A DNA stretch of 64,000 bases from Chlorops oryzae (Eukaryota > Arthropoda > Insecta > Diptera > Chloropidae), in contig CM035807.1 of NCBI GenBank assembly GCA_020466095.1, positions 95,696,742 to 95,760,741 on the forward strand, written 5' to 3'. Below are positions 22,250 to 35,591 of this stretch, piece after piece (positions within the stretch are counted from its first letter, which is position 1; every line of letters starts with the position of its first letter). Below the pieces are notes generated by a model. It did not search any database and was not told the origin of the DNA. It was given only the letters and a program-made list of their open reading frames with translations. Position numbers and translations under genes: made by a program.

Positions 22250-25200
22250 ATTAGCCTTGAATTTAGGCCGACTGTAACATCCTTAAAAATTAACAAAGAA
22301 AAGGAGCCAAAATGAATTACTATCAACCCTTCCAAACTTGTTGTTCGTACTTTTTCAAGGAATCTTTTCTCTAGAAATGGTTGGTTCCTGCCGGTTCAAG
22401 TAGGATATTTTTCAAGTGCTACTTTTTTTAAAGATTTTTTTCCCGTAAAACTTGGATCCTTAAAATTTCGCATCCGTTATATATTCTGATGGAACCATTT
22501 TTTATGGCTCTTCAGTGAAAACTTCTTGTTGATGGCAGGTTTTTCTAGTTCTGATCCCATTTTCATTACAAGTGAACAAACAAGTTGCCTCATGAATGAA
22601 TTTCTGTGTTATTTCTTAAACGCTCACAACAAGAGTTCTCAGAAGAAAGCTCTTCTTCCTGTAAAGTGCAACATTGATTTAACTATGGAATTCGTAACTT
22701 TTTGGGTTGAAGTAAAACAATTTAATCCATTAACACGATTTGAGGTTTAAAAGCACTAGAAGAGGCTCTTTTGTCGAGAGAAATTGTTGGTGAAACAATT
22801 TCAAATATTCGAGCAAATCAATGAGTGCTCTCAATATCACTTTCGATTGAAAAGATATAAGTCGATTGTCAGCTTTCGAATGTATTTCATATGAAAGATT
22901 GATTCTTTTAGTTTAAAAAGTCGTTTTCATTTTCTCCATTTTCTTCGATTTCTCGTAGTATTCATCTATGAAGAATATATTGTAGATGTACAACATGAAT
23001 GAGTTTGTTTTCTCCGTCCAAATCTTTGAAGTTGTCATTCAATTCATTCCTTTTGATTTGTCATTCATCCTTTTTCACACATTAAAAACAACAACGTTTT
23101 ATTGGAATTTCTTTGGAATTTTTTTTTAATTAAAAGCCAATTGACCTTAAGTTTCAATTAATAAAAGTGGGTCTACAGCAGTTGGATGTTTGAACAAAAA
23201 TTTTTCCTTGCATACTCTTTGGGGTCATCGTAAATCAATTACACATCGGTCAGCAAAGTGTACAACAATTAACCCCGAAATTTGAATTATCGTTGTCATC
23301 ATTGCCGGCATTCCAGTCACCAGTTACGGCTGTCGAGGTATCCTTCCACTTCAGCTGATTGGCACTTTGAATCGAACAGACCGGCGTGGCGCGGCGGATC
23401 GGAGATTGGGGAATTCTTTTTATTAAAAAACATGGCGGCCAATACCACCACAACGAAGCACTGTCGGTCAAGTGAATGAATCGTTTACCGCGCATTTCAA
23501 TCGTTTGATTTTATGTCATTTATTTTCGTTTTAATAGCGGCCAATTGTACCGTACGCCCGGCATTTTGTCGTCGCTCTGCTGTTTGCCGCTCGCCCGGTG
23601 GGTCGATCAGTCGGTGTGTTGATGGGTCGGTGGGTCGCTGCAGTTGTCAAACGCATTTTTATTGTTATTGCATTGATTTTTCGTTTCGTTGCTAACGTCG
23701 CTTCGTTGGGTTTCACAGCTTTGCGCATTTTTTCTCATCGACTTTAGTTTTTTTTTTTTTTTTTTTTTGTGTTCTTGTACGTAATCACAATGGCATTGCG
23801 GCAGCGAAACTCATTTCGAAAATTGATTTTTCATTTTGTATTGTGTTGTTGGTGCTTACAATTTGAGCGCTTTTCAGTTCAGTCGCCGACAATTCGTGCA
23901 ATACGTTCTTAATTGCATTTTTAATGCTTAACCGTTCGAGTGCAGGAAAAAAAGAGAATTGAAATTAAACAATAAACCAGAACACCCTCACACATGTTCG
24001 TGCAGGTTAAGCGACAAAAAAAAAAACAAAATTGAAAGCGTCAAATCAAAAAAGCATAAACAAAAAAAAAGAGAGCAAAAAGCTTCGGAGAGAAAAAATA
24101 GTGCATTGAAGGAGGTCTTTCAACTGTTTTAACCACAATCAGTGCTGAATGATCGATGGTTGCGGGACACTCTCATGCTAATGTTAATGGAGCGAGTTCC
24201 TACGTACCTTTTTAAGCGTCATTTCGGATAATTAAGCACTCGGAATGATGGCAACGAACGCTGAAATGTCAACAAAATTTAAGATCGAGCCGGTGTAAAA
24301 TGCAACAATAAATATCCTTTAACAAATTATCAGTTTCAAGTGACCATTCAAACGGATATTTGTGCAGAAGTTTCGAAGAACTTTAATCAACACAATCGAA
24401 TATCAATGGAAGCGCGTAGCAAATATTGTGGGAACTGCGAATGATTGCCCTTCATTGCACTAGTTAACAGCATTTTTTCTCAATACATTTTTCTTATGGA
24501 ATTTGGCCTTCTAAACAAGGGGAAAAAAATTTGAAAAAATTTTTATGGATGCGGTTTTTTCAGATGAACTTTTGGGGGGAAAAAATCGTTGCATACTTTG
24601 AAGCTGTATTTTCGACTGCGGCCCTCTGAAAGGGACTTTGAAGTTTTGTTAGTTTTTCGAAAGGTATTACCTAAAAACACTCTAGGAAACAATTTTTAGG
24701 TTTCTATTGCGCAGTTTCCTTGAGATATCCTTGAAAAATCCTTTTTGGTAAGCCCTTTTTAAAAATTTTATATCTCAAAAACTAATTAAACTAGAAAGAT
24801 GAAACAATCCGCTAATGAAAGTTAATTAAACAGAAAATTTAAAAATTTTATTTTTAATTTTACACTGAGAAAAATTGTTTCGCTCAGTCGTAAAGTTATA
24901 GCTTTGCAATTTCTCCTTAGATTTTAGACAACAATATCTTAATTGGTTTGGCAAGGAATCAACTTTAAATGAAAAATCATTTTGGACATTTCTAGCGATC
25001 GATCTTTAAGATGCCGATGAACGAAAAATTTCATGAATTTTCTCTAAAATTATGTGTTTTTTGAGTTTTTTGGTCTACAGAATCCAATTTTCTTTTCCGA
25101 TCTCTAAAATATATAGAGGAAAAAATTTTTGAGGGCTTACTCTTCTTTAATTAAAGGGGAAGTGTGTTCAAATCGGATCATGAATTACCGAGTTCTCCTC

Positions 25201-28200
25201 GAAAAAGCTGCAATACTCCTGAAAAAAATTTTTTTTTTCTTCAAAAATTAATAAAAAAAAAACGCTTCCATAAATTAAAAAAATTTTTTTTTTCTTTTTA
25301 GAAGTCCGAAATCCGTAGGAAATGTGCATTCTCATCGCCTGAGAAATTAAAAAATAACTTTTTGAAACCTAGTGCTGTGTATGTTGATTGATTATGTTGA
25401 CACAGCGGACACGGAAAGTAACCTCCTGCTGTATCCTTTTAAGCAATGTCGTTTCGCCGGAAGCGATCGCCGCTTTCAATTTATTTTATGTCATCATCCG
25501 CGATTCGCATGAAAATGTTTTATTGGCTTGAAACACTTTCAATACGATTGTTCCTTGCCGCGAATTCTAGGAAAATAAAATCATTGAAATTTCGTAAATT
25601 CTTTCAATTTGAAATTATTCAATTAACCTTCATATTTACAGCTTCTGTTAAAGGATAATGCAGTATTGAAATTACGGAAAACTATTGTTTCGGGAAGTTG
25701 CAACATCATAGAAAGTTTAATTTATGCCATGCTTGGAATGCTTTTCATATGAAAAAAATATTGTCCACTCATAGTTTTGTTTATTAAAAAAAAAAGGGGG
25801 AAAAATTTATGCTTAAAGTGTTCAATTTTTCCTCCAATTGCATTCATATGCAAGAGCATATTTCTTGAACTGTCAACGTGAGGGGAATTGGGCTGGCATT
25901 GTTTTCTATTCTCCCATATCTGTCGGGTGTCGTTTCAGCACTTTTGCTAATAATGAACAAATATTTTCCGACACAAAATTTGCATAGCTCGGCGTGAGCG
26001 CCAGACACACGCCCAAATCATAAATATCCAATGGCGACAGAAGATAATATTTCGGTCTGCCTCATGTTGCAACAACAGCAGCGCACACAACAGCGAGCAA
26101 CGACTACTAACCCCCGGAAGTGGGAAGTGCACAGCGTCAATTATGAATAAAATTTCAAAATTTGGAGGAAATCCAGAAAATGGAAAAACGGAAAACATTG
26201 TCAGAGTCAGCATAAGCGTCAGCATCAAAAGTTGCAGCCCCAGAGACAAGGCAGAGATCTGGAGATGAAAAATATGAAGGAATGAAAGAAAAGAAACACA
26301 CAGTGTGCGTGAGAGCGGAAGAGGGAGAGCGGCAGTAATAAATGGAATGATTGTTGCAAAGTCGACTTATGCACAATTAATGTGAAAGCAATGATTGAAA
26401 AGGGTGGATGGCATACACTGACATACATTCCCCTCTCAGATTCACATCCATTTCGATACTTTTCAACAACTGAGAGTTCCCTGATATATGGATGGTGTAC
26501 ATGTGCGGTGGCCACATAACGACTTCGTCGTGTGCGTGTCGATCACGTGCCGCCATTAGAATTGGGATATTATTGCCGATGATGACGGCAACGGCAACGG
26601 AAACGGTAAGGAGACGACGGAGCCGAAAGACTTGCGATGCACTGCGAAGGCGTCGGAAGCGTCGATAGCGTCGGAAGTGCCAATAAGTAGTTGTCAATAT
26701 TGACTGATTATCTGTGCCTGGCATTTCATCAGCCGTATGCTCTCTCGTTCATTTCGCGTTGCTTAGTCTCTTGTGGACGTCCGCATTTCGATTCGCATTT
26801 GAAAATGGCTATGGCAGTGTGGAGCTGACACGCCATCGAATCGAAGACATGTACATTGTACGTTGCTCGGCCGACGGCAACCCGAAATGTTATCAGCTGT
26901 CCTTGAAGGCGTATTGTTTTCTCTGACGAACGATGCGAGAATCCATGTGTACGGTGAAATGAGATTGACAGCAATATTCCATAAATATTTTATACCCTGC
27001 CATCAAAAGCGAGAGATGTCTTAAAGGCTTTTCATCTGTGTTAAGGCATCAACGATGATGATGATGACGATGGCGATGATGAATCATTTCGGACTGTTTT
27101 TCCCAAAAACACATCCCTTTTTTTATTCGGTCGAATAGAAATCTGTTTTGAAATTAATAGCGGATATCCTTGTAATTGCAGCATTGCTTAAATCATTTGC
27201 GGATTGTTACAACAGACAAAAGGAATTCATGTGGCAACAAGAAAACTTCCCCGGCGGCGGATGGATTCGCTTTCATTTTCCTCTTTGCACAGTGCAGAGA
27301 TGACTTTGATATTCAATTGATTTGACAGCTGCTTTTGATGGTAGTGGATTCGGGCAATGAACATGATCGGCCCCCACACAACATGTTAGGCTTTCAATTT
27401 ATTTCAGCTCAACATAAATTTGAGAATTCTTTGGCTAATCGAAAAGGAAAACATTCCGTTATTGTGCGAGAAAGAAAACTTTGAAGTGAATTAAAGGAAG
27501 GAGAGTCTTTTCATATGTTATAACTAGTTGAATCCTTGAAAAATAAGTACACAGAGAAAAAAATCAACCAGAAAACTGGTTAAATCAAAAGAAAAACATA
27601 CAAAACTTGAAGTCGGAATATTTTTAATTTTAAAAAATTTTTCTTTTTGCAAAAAGTAACGATTTCCCTTTTAAATCAAACATATTTCATGTTGAATTGA
27701 CATGATAATTTTAAAAATGGATTTAAATTTAAATTGTTGAACTAACAAGATAATTTTTAAAATAAAAAAAATTTTTTAAAATACCTATAAAAGAAGAAAT
27801 GTCACAACAAATTTACTTAACGTTCAAAGCAAATGACCACAGAGCCCTCTGCTGAACATAACCCCAAAAATAGCCATCGGATGGACTTTATCCGTCCTCG
27901 TCACTCCGTTGTCGTGTGACTGCTTTCACAATGCTTAAAAAGTTCTACCATGAATACATATCTTATATGTCGTATTTTATAAAACAAATGAGAATTATAC
28001 AGAACGTAAAGAAATATAATTAAACATATTTCCTCATATTAAATCAAGTAAAAATGTTGTTGACTAAACCATTTTTCTTTTGAAATTTTCGTTTTGCTCG
28101 AAAATCAAAAGGACTCTGATTTAAAAAAAAAAAATCATGGTTAAATTCGCTCAGTGTAAATAAATATTATTCTTAATTTACCCACTTTCGAAGATTGAAT

Positions 28201-29192
28201 TATACTCAACTTATTGTTGGTAAAATTATGCCATGAGCATTGGAATTTTATGCTTAAAATAATGAAAGACATTTAGACCATTTAAAAATGGTTTTACAAA
28301 GGATGTCAGCTCAGTTTTTCTTCGTAGCCTGCAATTGGTATTTTCCATTTTAAATTCTTTTAGAGCAATTTCTTTCGAATCGAAAAGGAATTTAGAAATA
28401 CGATGAGCCCACCTTTTTTTCCCGACTTATTACTCCGTCAAATACATTCGTATTTAACTATTGGACTCGTTCGTTTGATTGCGTATGGTATTTCTAAGAA
28501 ATCCTCTTTCAGAGCAGGACACAATCGATGTGAATGCAATCGCTAAGAAATGACGTCGACCACCACTTACCTTGTCAAGCCGCCAATCAATGCCACGAAA
28601 ACTGTGCAATTTGTACGGAAAATTGCTTTCAATTTTTTTTTTTTTTTTTCTATCAATCGGTTTAACCGTTCGCGAACATTCGCGCACACATTTGCATAGA
28701 CGATGAACGTGTATTAAATTAGTGTTAACCCGCATCTACAAATGGAAGATCATGACAGGCTCTAATGGGAATGTGCATAGTCGACAAATTTCAACGGCAC
28801 ACATGACTATCACAATTTGACACATGCACGAAGCAAATTAGAGGCAGCCACTTTAGAAACCATTATAGAGCTATGAACTAAGTTTGCTGAAGAGCGAGAA
28901 AGAGAGAGAGAGAGAGTGAGTGACTCACTATTCGTAATGTATATATGTACATTGTACATATGCATATACTAACTAAATTGTTGCAAGGACTCCTCTAGTG
29001 CGACAGTAGCTCTAATAAGCTTGTCAGGTAATATACATGTGTGTTTTTTACATATGTATGTATTGGAGTACATTTGAGTCGACAAAACAGGGCAACCATG
29101 CGAAGTCGATGGAATCGTTTCTAGCTCATATAAGCACTACATACATACACATATACAAACATGCAGTCATATGTGCAGTTCAACAGCTTAAT
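22250..29192. other. Intergenic, AT-rich, no supported gene
   Basis: Many chance open frames. Recurrent acactgagaaaaa words occur (24862 on +, 28150 inverted as ctcagtgt) that may mark ends of a degraded element family. There is a GA microsatellite at 28891-28916, and relatively GC-rich patches at 23.3-23.7 kb and 26.5-26.9 kb without recognisable exons. A - strand ...cacag acceptor and aag|gtaagt donor around 28572-28606 would bound a tiny exon, but nothing supports it as coding. Confidence 0.4.
28891..28916. repeat. (GA)n microsatellite
   Basis: An agagag run after gagcgagaa, ending in gtgagtgactcac, itself a small palindrome. Confidence 0.8.
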
Positions 29193-30429
29193 TTACATAA
29201 CAGACCCGGGCAGAGGTAATATGAAGACGCAAGGCCCACCGGTAGTCAACATCGGCGTTAACGCCGGAAATATAATGTCAAGCGGTAAGCACTGGAAAAA
29301 ATTTTATGAGTCAGCTCAAGAATATCCTCCCCTTCTCTTCCTTTCTCTTTCTTTTTCTCTTTCTCTTTCATTCTCTCCCTCTTTCTCTTCTCTTTCTCTT
29401 TCATTCTCTCCCTCTTTCTCTGTCTCTGCCTCTCTCTCTCTCTCTCTTCTCTCCCTGTCTCTCCCTGTCTCTCTTTTTATCTCTCTGTCTCTTCCTCTCT
29501 CCCTCTCCCTCTCTCCCTCTCTCCTCTCTCCCTCTCCTCTCTCTCCTCTCTCCCTCTCTCCTCTCCTCTCTCTCCTCTCTCTCCCCTCTCTCTCCTCTCT
29601 CTCTCTCCTCTCTCTCCCTCTCTCTCTCTCTCCCTCTCTCTCTCTCCCTCTCTCTCTCCCTCTCTCTCTCTCCCTCACTCTCTCTCTCTCTCCTCCTCTC
29701 TCTCTCTTCCTCTTTCTCTCCCTCTTTCTCTCTCACTCCCTCTCGTTTCTTACCCGCGTTAGACTCTCCCTTTATCTCCCTCTGTCGATTTATAAATCGT
29801 TGATTCGCGAATATTATATGCTGCGTTGGAAATGGAGACTTCCGCTTATGCTGAATAGAATTGAATTGAATTGATTGAATTGATTTGAATTGAAATGAAT
29901 TTTTCTCTCAGTGTAAGAACTGATTGCGCACATTAAAGCGAATGTGCATATTAAGTTCCGTGGTGAGGCTCAACTTCAAAGAGCTGGCAGCACACGGCAT
30001 TGCGCTAATGCGGCTCGAAGCTTACCCACAAGCCCCATGATTCGAGTTGCACTGTGAGATGTGTCGATGGAGTCGCTCCTGGAATTTGGAGCTGCGTATT
30101 GGTAAAGGTAATGCGATTCTGGGCAAAACTTTTCAATGCAAATACAAATGTTTGTTTAAAGCAATACCCGACCAAATATGTGCCAATGTGATTGCAGCAG
30201 TCGTGTGATAGACTAGGGAAGTCGGCTTTTTGCAGGACATTTTGAAATTCAGACAGCATTTGAGTGTGCGAACTCGCAAATAACTTAATCGCCTCGTGAG
30301 TTTTTCAGCGGCCGGAAAGAGAATTTTTATGCGCAGCCCTTCGTGTTTCACGTCGTTGATTTCAAATGACTGAAAATTGCAACTTAATATTTCAATCAAA
30401 TCGCAATCAGCGGTGGCACACACACACAC
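29193..30429 (-). pseudogene. Possible - strand coding remnant with a frameshift
   Basis: A - strand frame from 30429 (no ATG) reads through KHEGLRIKILFPAAEK, then, after a one-base slip in an A5 run (30301-30305 on +), continues in another frame through HEAIKLFASSHTQ and CCNHIGTYLVGYCFKQ to a gtaagc donor at 30025. A tttttccag acceptor at 29292 could join it in phase to a 33-codon end exon (29291-29193, TAA). Each piece could be chance, and no family is recognised. It may be a pseudogene, an assembly error in a real gene, or nothing. Confidence 0.2.
29325..29752. repeat. ~430-bp CT-rich low-complexity tract
   Basis: Almost pure C/T on the + strand, dominated by ctctct and ccctct words with occasional single-base interruptions. 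It generates long Ser/Leu (+) and Arg/Glu (-) open frames of 100-237 codons that are not genes. Confidence 0.9.
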
Positions 30430-31396
30430 ACGAATACATAGGGAAACGCTAGTCAGAAATGGCGCACAAGTAATTTCCGCTCATCGACATGCAGTCGAGT
30501 AACTGACTTGACTACTTGAAGAAAGTTTTCGATGATTGCTAACTTTTCAACAGCGCCGCTTGACATTTGGCATCACACGAATCCGAACCGAACTGAACCG
30601 AACCGAAGCCGGCTGCACCGAAGTTTCGCTTCTCTCATGCAGTTAAATTAGTTCGGGCTTAAGTAAAGCCACTTTTAATTGCATTAGTTGAGATGCGGCT
30701 TTGTCGGATCTCGCCCAACCACGACGCGCGGAAGGTAAAAATCCGCTGAAGTGTGTAGTCTACTTGAAGGCGAACTTTCTGACAGCTGTTTTTCTTCACG
30801 CAATTAATTCAATTTCCCGTCTGATTGTAATTAAATTTAATGCTACCATAAACTATTTTATCCATTTCTTTTCATCGTCTTTCTTTCGACGATCGGACAC
30901 GAACTCTTTACCGAATTAATTTCATTCATTCGATGAATTCACTCAATTAATTTTTCTATTGCGAGCGTGTGCGTGTGTATGCGTGTGCAGGTGTGAAGCG
31001 TAAACTCTTGGCGGCATGCACAAAGTTCAGATGTTCGGTTCAAAGTTCAGAGCACATAATTGATGGAATATAACGTATAAGTGTATAATCACATACACAT
31101 GGTTGTCCATATTAAATATGTGATGGTCAGCAAAGCTAAGCGAACTACATACAATGTACATACATAAGTGCTCCTACAGTCAGTGGGCACTGTTTGAATT
31201 CTTGTTCAGCGATCGCTGATGCGCTTGACCACATTTTCTTGTTAATTCCATCTTCGACTTACCGTTAGTATACGAATTATGTCTGCACATGCTTATGCTT
31301 GTGCATGTTGTATAGAGCGACACGCATTAACATGACCCTAAATATCTCATTAATTCCGAAGTAATGGCCAAGCTCAAGTCAAAAGCTTGTACTCAC
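30430..31396. other. Intergenic, nothing supported
   Basis: It contains a ccgaac(c/t)gaa repeat near 30585-30610 and a gtgtgcgtgtg stretch near 30965. No exon is supported. Confidence 0.4.
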
Positions 31397-31590
31397 CGCT
31401 CGCCCTTCAAACAAGCGATATAGCCTTTTAAGAGGGCAAAAGCAACAACAATTATAATAAGAACCACAACGAAAGCAACAAACTTCCGAGCGTTTCGCTT
31501 GTTCATGTGTATCGTAATGAACCGCTTAAGGGCATTTCCAGTACATGTCCAGCGGCAAAGTGGCCTGAAAGGTATGCGGTAAGGCGCCAT
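31397..31590 (-). CDS. Candidate first coding exon, type II membrane anchor
   Basis: An ATG at 31590 opens 64 codons plus two bases, ending at a consensus-like gtgagt donor (31396-31391 on the - strand). A second ATG 28 codons in starts MNKRNARKF, which is followed by an uninterrupted hydrophobic helix (VAFVVVLIIIVVAFALL) and a KGYIACLKGE stem. A basic N-terminus, one helix and a stem are the layout of a Golgi/ER type II signal-anchor protein such as a glycosyltransferase. No downstream exon in the required phase was found on the - strand, and no family is recognised. It may be a real exon of a gene whose remainder I could not find, or chance. Confidence 0.35.
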
Positions 31591-33032
31591 CTGAGGCTCA
31601 AAGTGAACGTGACCGGTCGTGGCTGCTAAGTTTCATGTTGGTTATTTAATTTAAGCTAATTTCCGTCAGTGATGCTTCAACTTCCAGTTCTGTTCACACC
31701 CTTTGTGTTCCTTTAACTTAAGGCAATTTGGATTTATCTTCGCAGATGCATTGAAGCTCATAAGCAAAGGTTTTTCTATTTTTCCAAATAAAATCTTGTA
31801 ACTTTTCTTTTTTATAAAATAAAATGAAATAAAAAAATAAAATAAAATAAAATAAAATGAAAAGGAGAGAATCTTAGCTTTAATTGTGAGAAATATTTGT
31901 GATTTTAAGGCTAATTTTTGTGAGCCTCAGTTTTTCTGCCGTTAAAGTTTGAAAACTGAACCATTAAGAGGAATATGGTGGTCTGCCCACAATAGGATAA
32001 CATGGAAAGTTATTAGTTTTCCAAAAGCAGAAAATATATAAAGATGAAGACTTCCGTCAAAAATAATAATTTTTAGTTGATAGACCATATTCCAAACTAT
32101 ACTTTAAGGATTTCAGAAGCTTTTCAAAGTGTTTTTCAAGAGAATATTGGCTCTAAATTGCTCTTCGGTGTTGAGCAATACGTGTGCCTATGTCCATCCC
32201 AATTCTTAAGCAGTAAATAGTAATCCACAATGAGAATATGACAGGAAGATTTTTTTTTGGTCAAGAACTGATGATGATCAATTCTCGATATTTTTACTAA
32301 AAAAAATTTTAAATATTCACACCAGTTTGGGAGATATGGGCCAGAAATGTTAAAAAGAGGTGAAGAATTTAAAAAAAATTGAGATTATTTTTGGTCAGTT
32401 ATTTTTACGACTATTTCCTTCAAGTCTAAGGCTTAAGCTTCGCTAAAGATAGAAAAATAATATATAAAATGGTTAACGAGATGTCGTCAAAAGTAAGTGC
32501 GCAACTTAATTCTCGGCCGCACTACTCGAGATCAATCTGAAGTTGAGCTGCAGCCAATCTGACAAAACCTTATATAGGGATTTGCTACATTTACCAAGTT
32601 CTTTCAATAACTACATAATTTACATATTACGTGTTGCTCCGTGAAGGCCAAGCGACTGTCAGCCTACCATATCCCAGAATATAGATATCACCACACTTTC
32701 AGGATATACCAACCGGAAATAGGACCTCAATGTTTACGCGTCACGCATTTAAAAAGTTTTTTTTAAGTTTTTTGTCCCTGAAAATCGAGGCAATTCAGAT
32801 ATTTGACCCAAATAAATGTAAGTGCCCTTGCTCTCAAAGGTATATGGAAGCGCTATTTCTGTTACATCTCAGAAGAGAATAAATTTTTCTGCCTGTTGAA
32901 AGTATGTAAGTTTACACCATACACAAGAATTTCGAGTATCCTTCAAAAAATACCATTGGGAGAAATTACTGTGGTCACAAATAAGTTTTTTTTTTCAACA
33001 AACTTGAGCTTCTGAAAGTTAATTTCTGATTG
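31591..33032. other. Intergenic, AT-rich
   Basis: It holds an (AAAAT)n run at about 31818-31860. No gene is supported; the short frame at 32803-33015 is not recognised. Confidence 0.4.
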
Positions 33033-33499
33033 TTTTTATACCCAGTGTAAGCAGGGTATATTAGTTTTATGCGGATCTTGTAACGGCTAGAACTATGTTC
33101 CGTAGATATAGACAAGTATACTCATATGTATATTGTTGCTCAAGACCGAAAACTGAATCGATTTACAAATGTTCGTCTGTCTGTCCGTTTGTCCCTCTGT
33201 AGTCGGATTTCCTTCCAAAACGGCTCTACCAAACAAGTTAAAATTTGCCACGCCAGATACATATTGCGCCCCGAGTACGATCCTATGCGAAAATTGGCGA
33301 GATCCACCCACTTCCACGCCCAAAAATGATAAGTTTTCGTAACTTCCTTAACTTCGGAGGCGTAGAAGCTTCAAATTCGAAAGATACGTTGACCAAGACG
33401 AATAGAAGGTAAACACGAAAAATTGACGTGTTCCGTCAATATTGTCGGGTTGCTGGGTATACGAAAGTCGGACTTGACCGACTTTAGCTTTCTTACTTG
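33033..33499 (+). mobile_element. mini-me/DINE-like element, copy C
   Basis: It has the same layout as copy A but is shorter: tttttatacccagtgtaagc then agggtata at the start, a degraded GTCY tract gttcgtctgtctgtccgttt (33169-33188), and the end phrase gactttagctttcttacttg. No protein is encoded; frames across it are shadows of the repeat. Confidence 0.65.
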
Positions 33500-35460
33500 C
33501 TTTATTGTGCCATTGTTCCTTGGCTTTCATTGATTTTGCCCGGCAATCGAATTGCTTCCCATCCTTTGCGACTCTAACGTTCAGGCAATTGGATTATTTT
33601 CTTGTTAAATATTTACCCACAATTACGCGTAATTATTTTCAATATTTATTGATTCAATTCATTTCGATACGCGCAAATCAAACTTCGAAGTGAATGAACC
33701 GATGATTTTTTTTAGCATTAATGTGACCATATTTTCACTGTAGGGATTTCCATAATTTCCAATTTGTATGCTCGCTTAACTCCATTTTTCTCCTAGTCAA
33801 TTCCTGATTAATTCGTAAATCACAAAAAAAAAAAAACGCATTAAATTATTCATTACACCATATTTATCAATTTTCTTTTTAATATTTAATTTACAAACTA
33901 TATTTCCAGAATATCTCGTTTTTTGTTTTTCGTTTTCGTTTTAACGTATATATGTATGTATATTTGTTTTTAATTTTAACTTATTTTCTCATGCCGTCTA
34001 TTATATACGTTCGTTTAATTTAACATTTATATTAATTTGTGGAATTGAATTTTTTCTCTTCATTTCCATCTTTAATGGTTTTTGTTTTGCACTTAACTAG
34101 CGTTCGATTTTCTCTTGGAAATTCGTTTTATTTTTTTTTTATATTTAATAAAAAAAAGAGAAATTCATTAACTACGTCTATTATTTACAATTATATTTAA
34201 AAATTATACATAGCGTGTGTGTATATATGTAAGTATGCAATTATGCGTTTATTATACTTAAACGTAGTTAAGTTATTTTCGGCGAATTCCAATTTATCTG
34301 ATTTTATTTTCTGTTTTTTTCATGTTTTTTCACGTTTTTTTTTTTTGCAATGGTTCTTGCTTTAATCGAGTTTATTTTTTTGGGTATCTTTTTTTGTTGC
34401 TTTCCTTCTGTTCATGAAGATTAATTAACTTAATTCATTAAGTAGCAAACTTATTTAATATACATATCCAGAGAGTGGCATGATTGAATTGTGGTGCTTT
34501 AAAATGCCTGGGATGCTGTGATTAAGAAATAAATTCGTTGATTTGTATTTACAATGAGAGATCCTTTTGACACAATTAAATGAAAGGATACTTCAGATAC
34601 CTACATAAGTGAGAGTTTGGCTTAACGTGCAACGTTCGATTGAAACCGAAATTGGAAAATTTTTATGGCAACTGTTATGTGTTCTTTTTCTATTGATCAG
34701 ATTTTTTTCCCCCCTCTCTATTGTTAACGTTTGTTTTTTCGGTGAGGGTGTCAAACTGATGAAAAATGACTTTGATTGTGTTAGTTTATGTGGTAAGTAA
34801 TCTAAAAATGCATTCCCATCAGTTAGAAGGATTTCAAATATGTGGTTTAGCTTTTTCGTTTTTAAAGCACTTATATGATAACTTAAAACATTTGAGCGTA
34901 CTTAGAAATAACTTAAAAAAAAGATAAAATATAGAAATACAAAAAAAAAGAAAGCATATATACGTATGTATATGATAATAACAGTCTACGACTGTGGGAA
35001 ATAGAACTAAAGCTGAACCTAATTAAGGGAAAACGCAAACAATGACAAACAATTTTTAAAAATTATTTTCAATAATTTTGTTTTCTCTCATAAAAATTAT
35101 TTTGCAACTTTAACCACATCCAGGCTTAAAGTTCTTATTTAAAGCATTCATAATCGGTTTATTTTTATTTATTTTTTAATAATTTTTTTTTTTGCTTTTT
35201 GAAACGATTTTTAACTCTTTTTTGGCAGGTTGGCAGGTCTGCGATAAGATTCGATACCATTTGCAGGGCCTAATTGAAAGATTTTTATGTTTATCGCGTC
35301 AAATATCCGCCAAATTTACCAGTGGAAATTGTTGATTTTATACTGGCTTGGTCGTGACTCATACAACCTCGCATGAAACGATTAAGAGCAAGAAATCCTT
35401 TCCCTGCATGTTGCCTAGTAGTCGAAGATCCCAGAGCCGCCAAATCTACGCTCAAATTTT

Positions 35461-35591
35461 GAGGATTTCTAGTCTAAGTAGTATGTTGTTAAGACAGTAT
35501 GCGTAGTTAGGAGCTCAAAAGCGGGTCCCTTTCAGAGGCAGCGCGTATCAATGGTTTACAAATGCCTAGAGACTAGACTAGAAAAATCCTC
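35461..35591. repeat. Imperfect inverted repeat
   Basis: gaggatttctagtct at 35461-35475 pairs with agactagaaaaatcctc at 35575-35591 apart from a two-base bulge, with about 100 bases between. If the ed transcript extends this far it would form a hairpin in the 3' UTR. It could equally be a small foldback element. Confidence 0.55.

Noticed and set aside
26714..26926. 70-codon + strand frame with plausible composition
   Set aside because: No donor or acceptor fits and no family is recognised.
29161..29874. 237-codon Ser/Leu-rich frame and its Arg/Glu-rich antisense frames
   Set aside because: Produced by the CT low-complexity tract.
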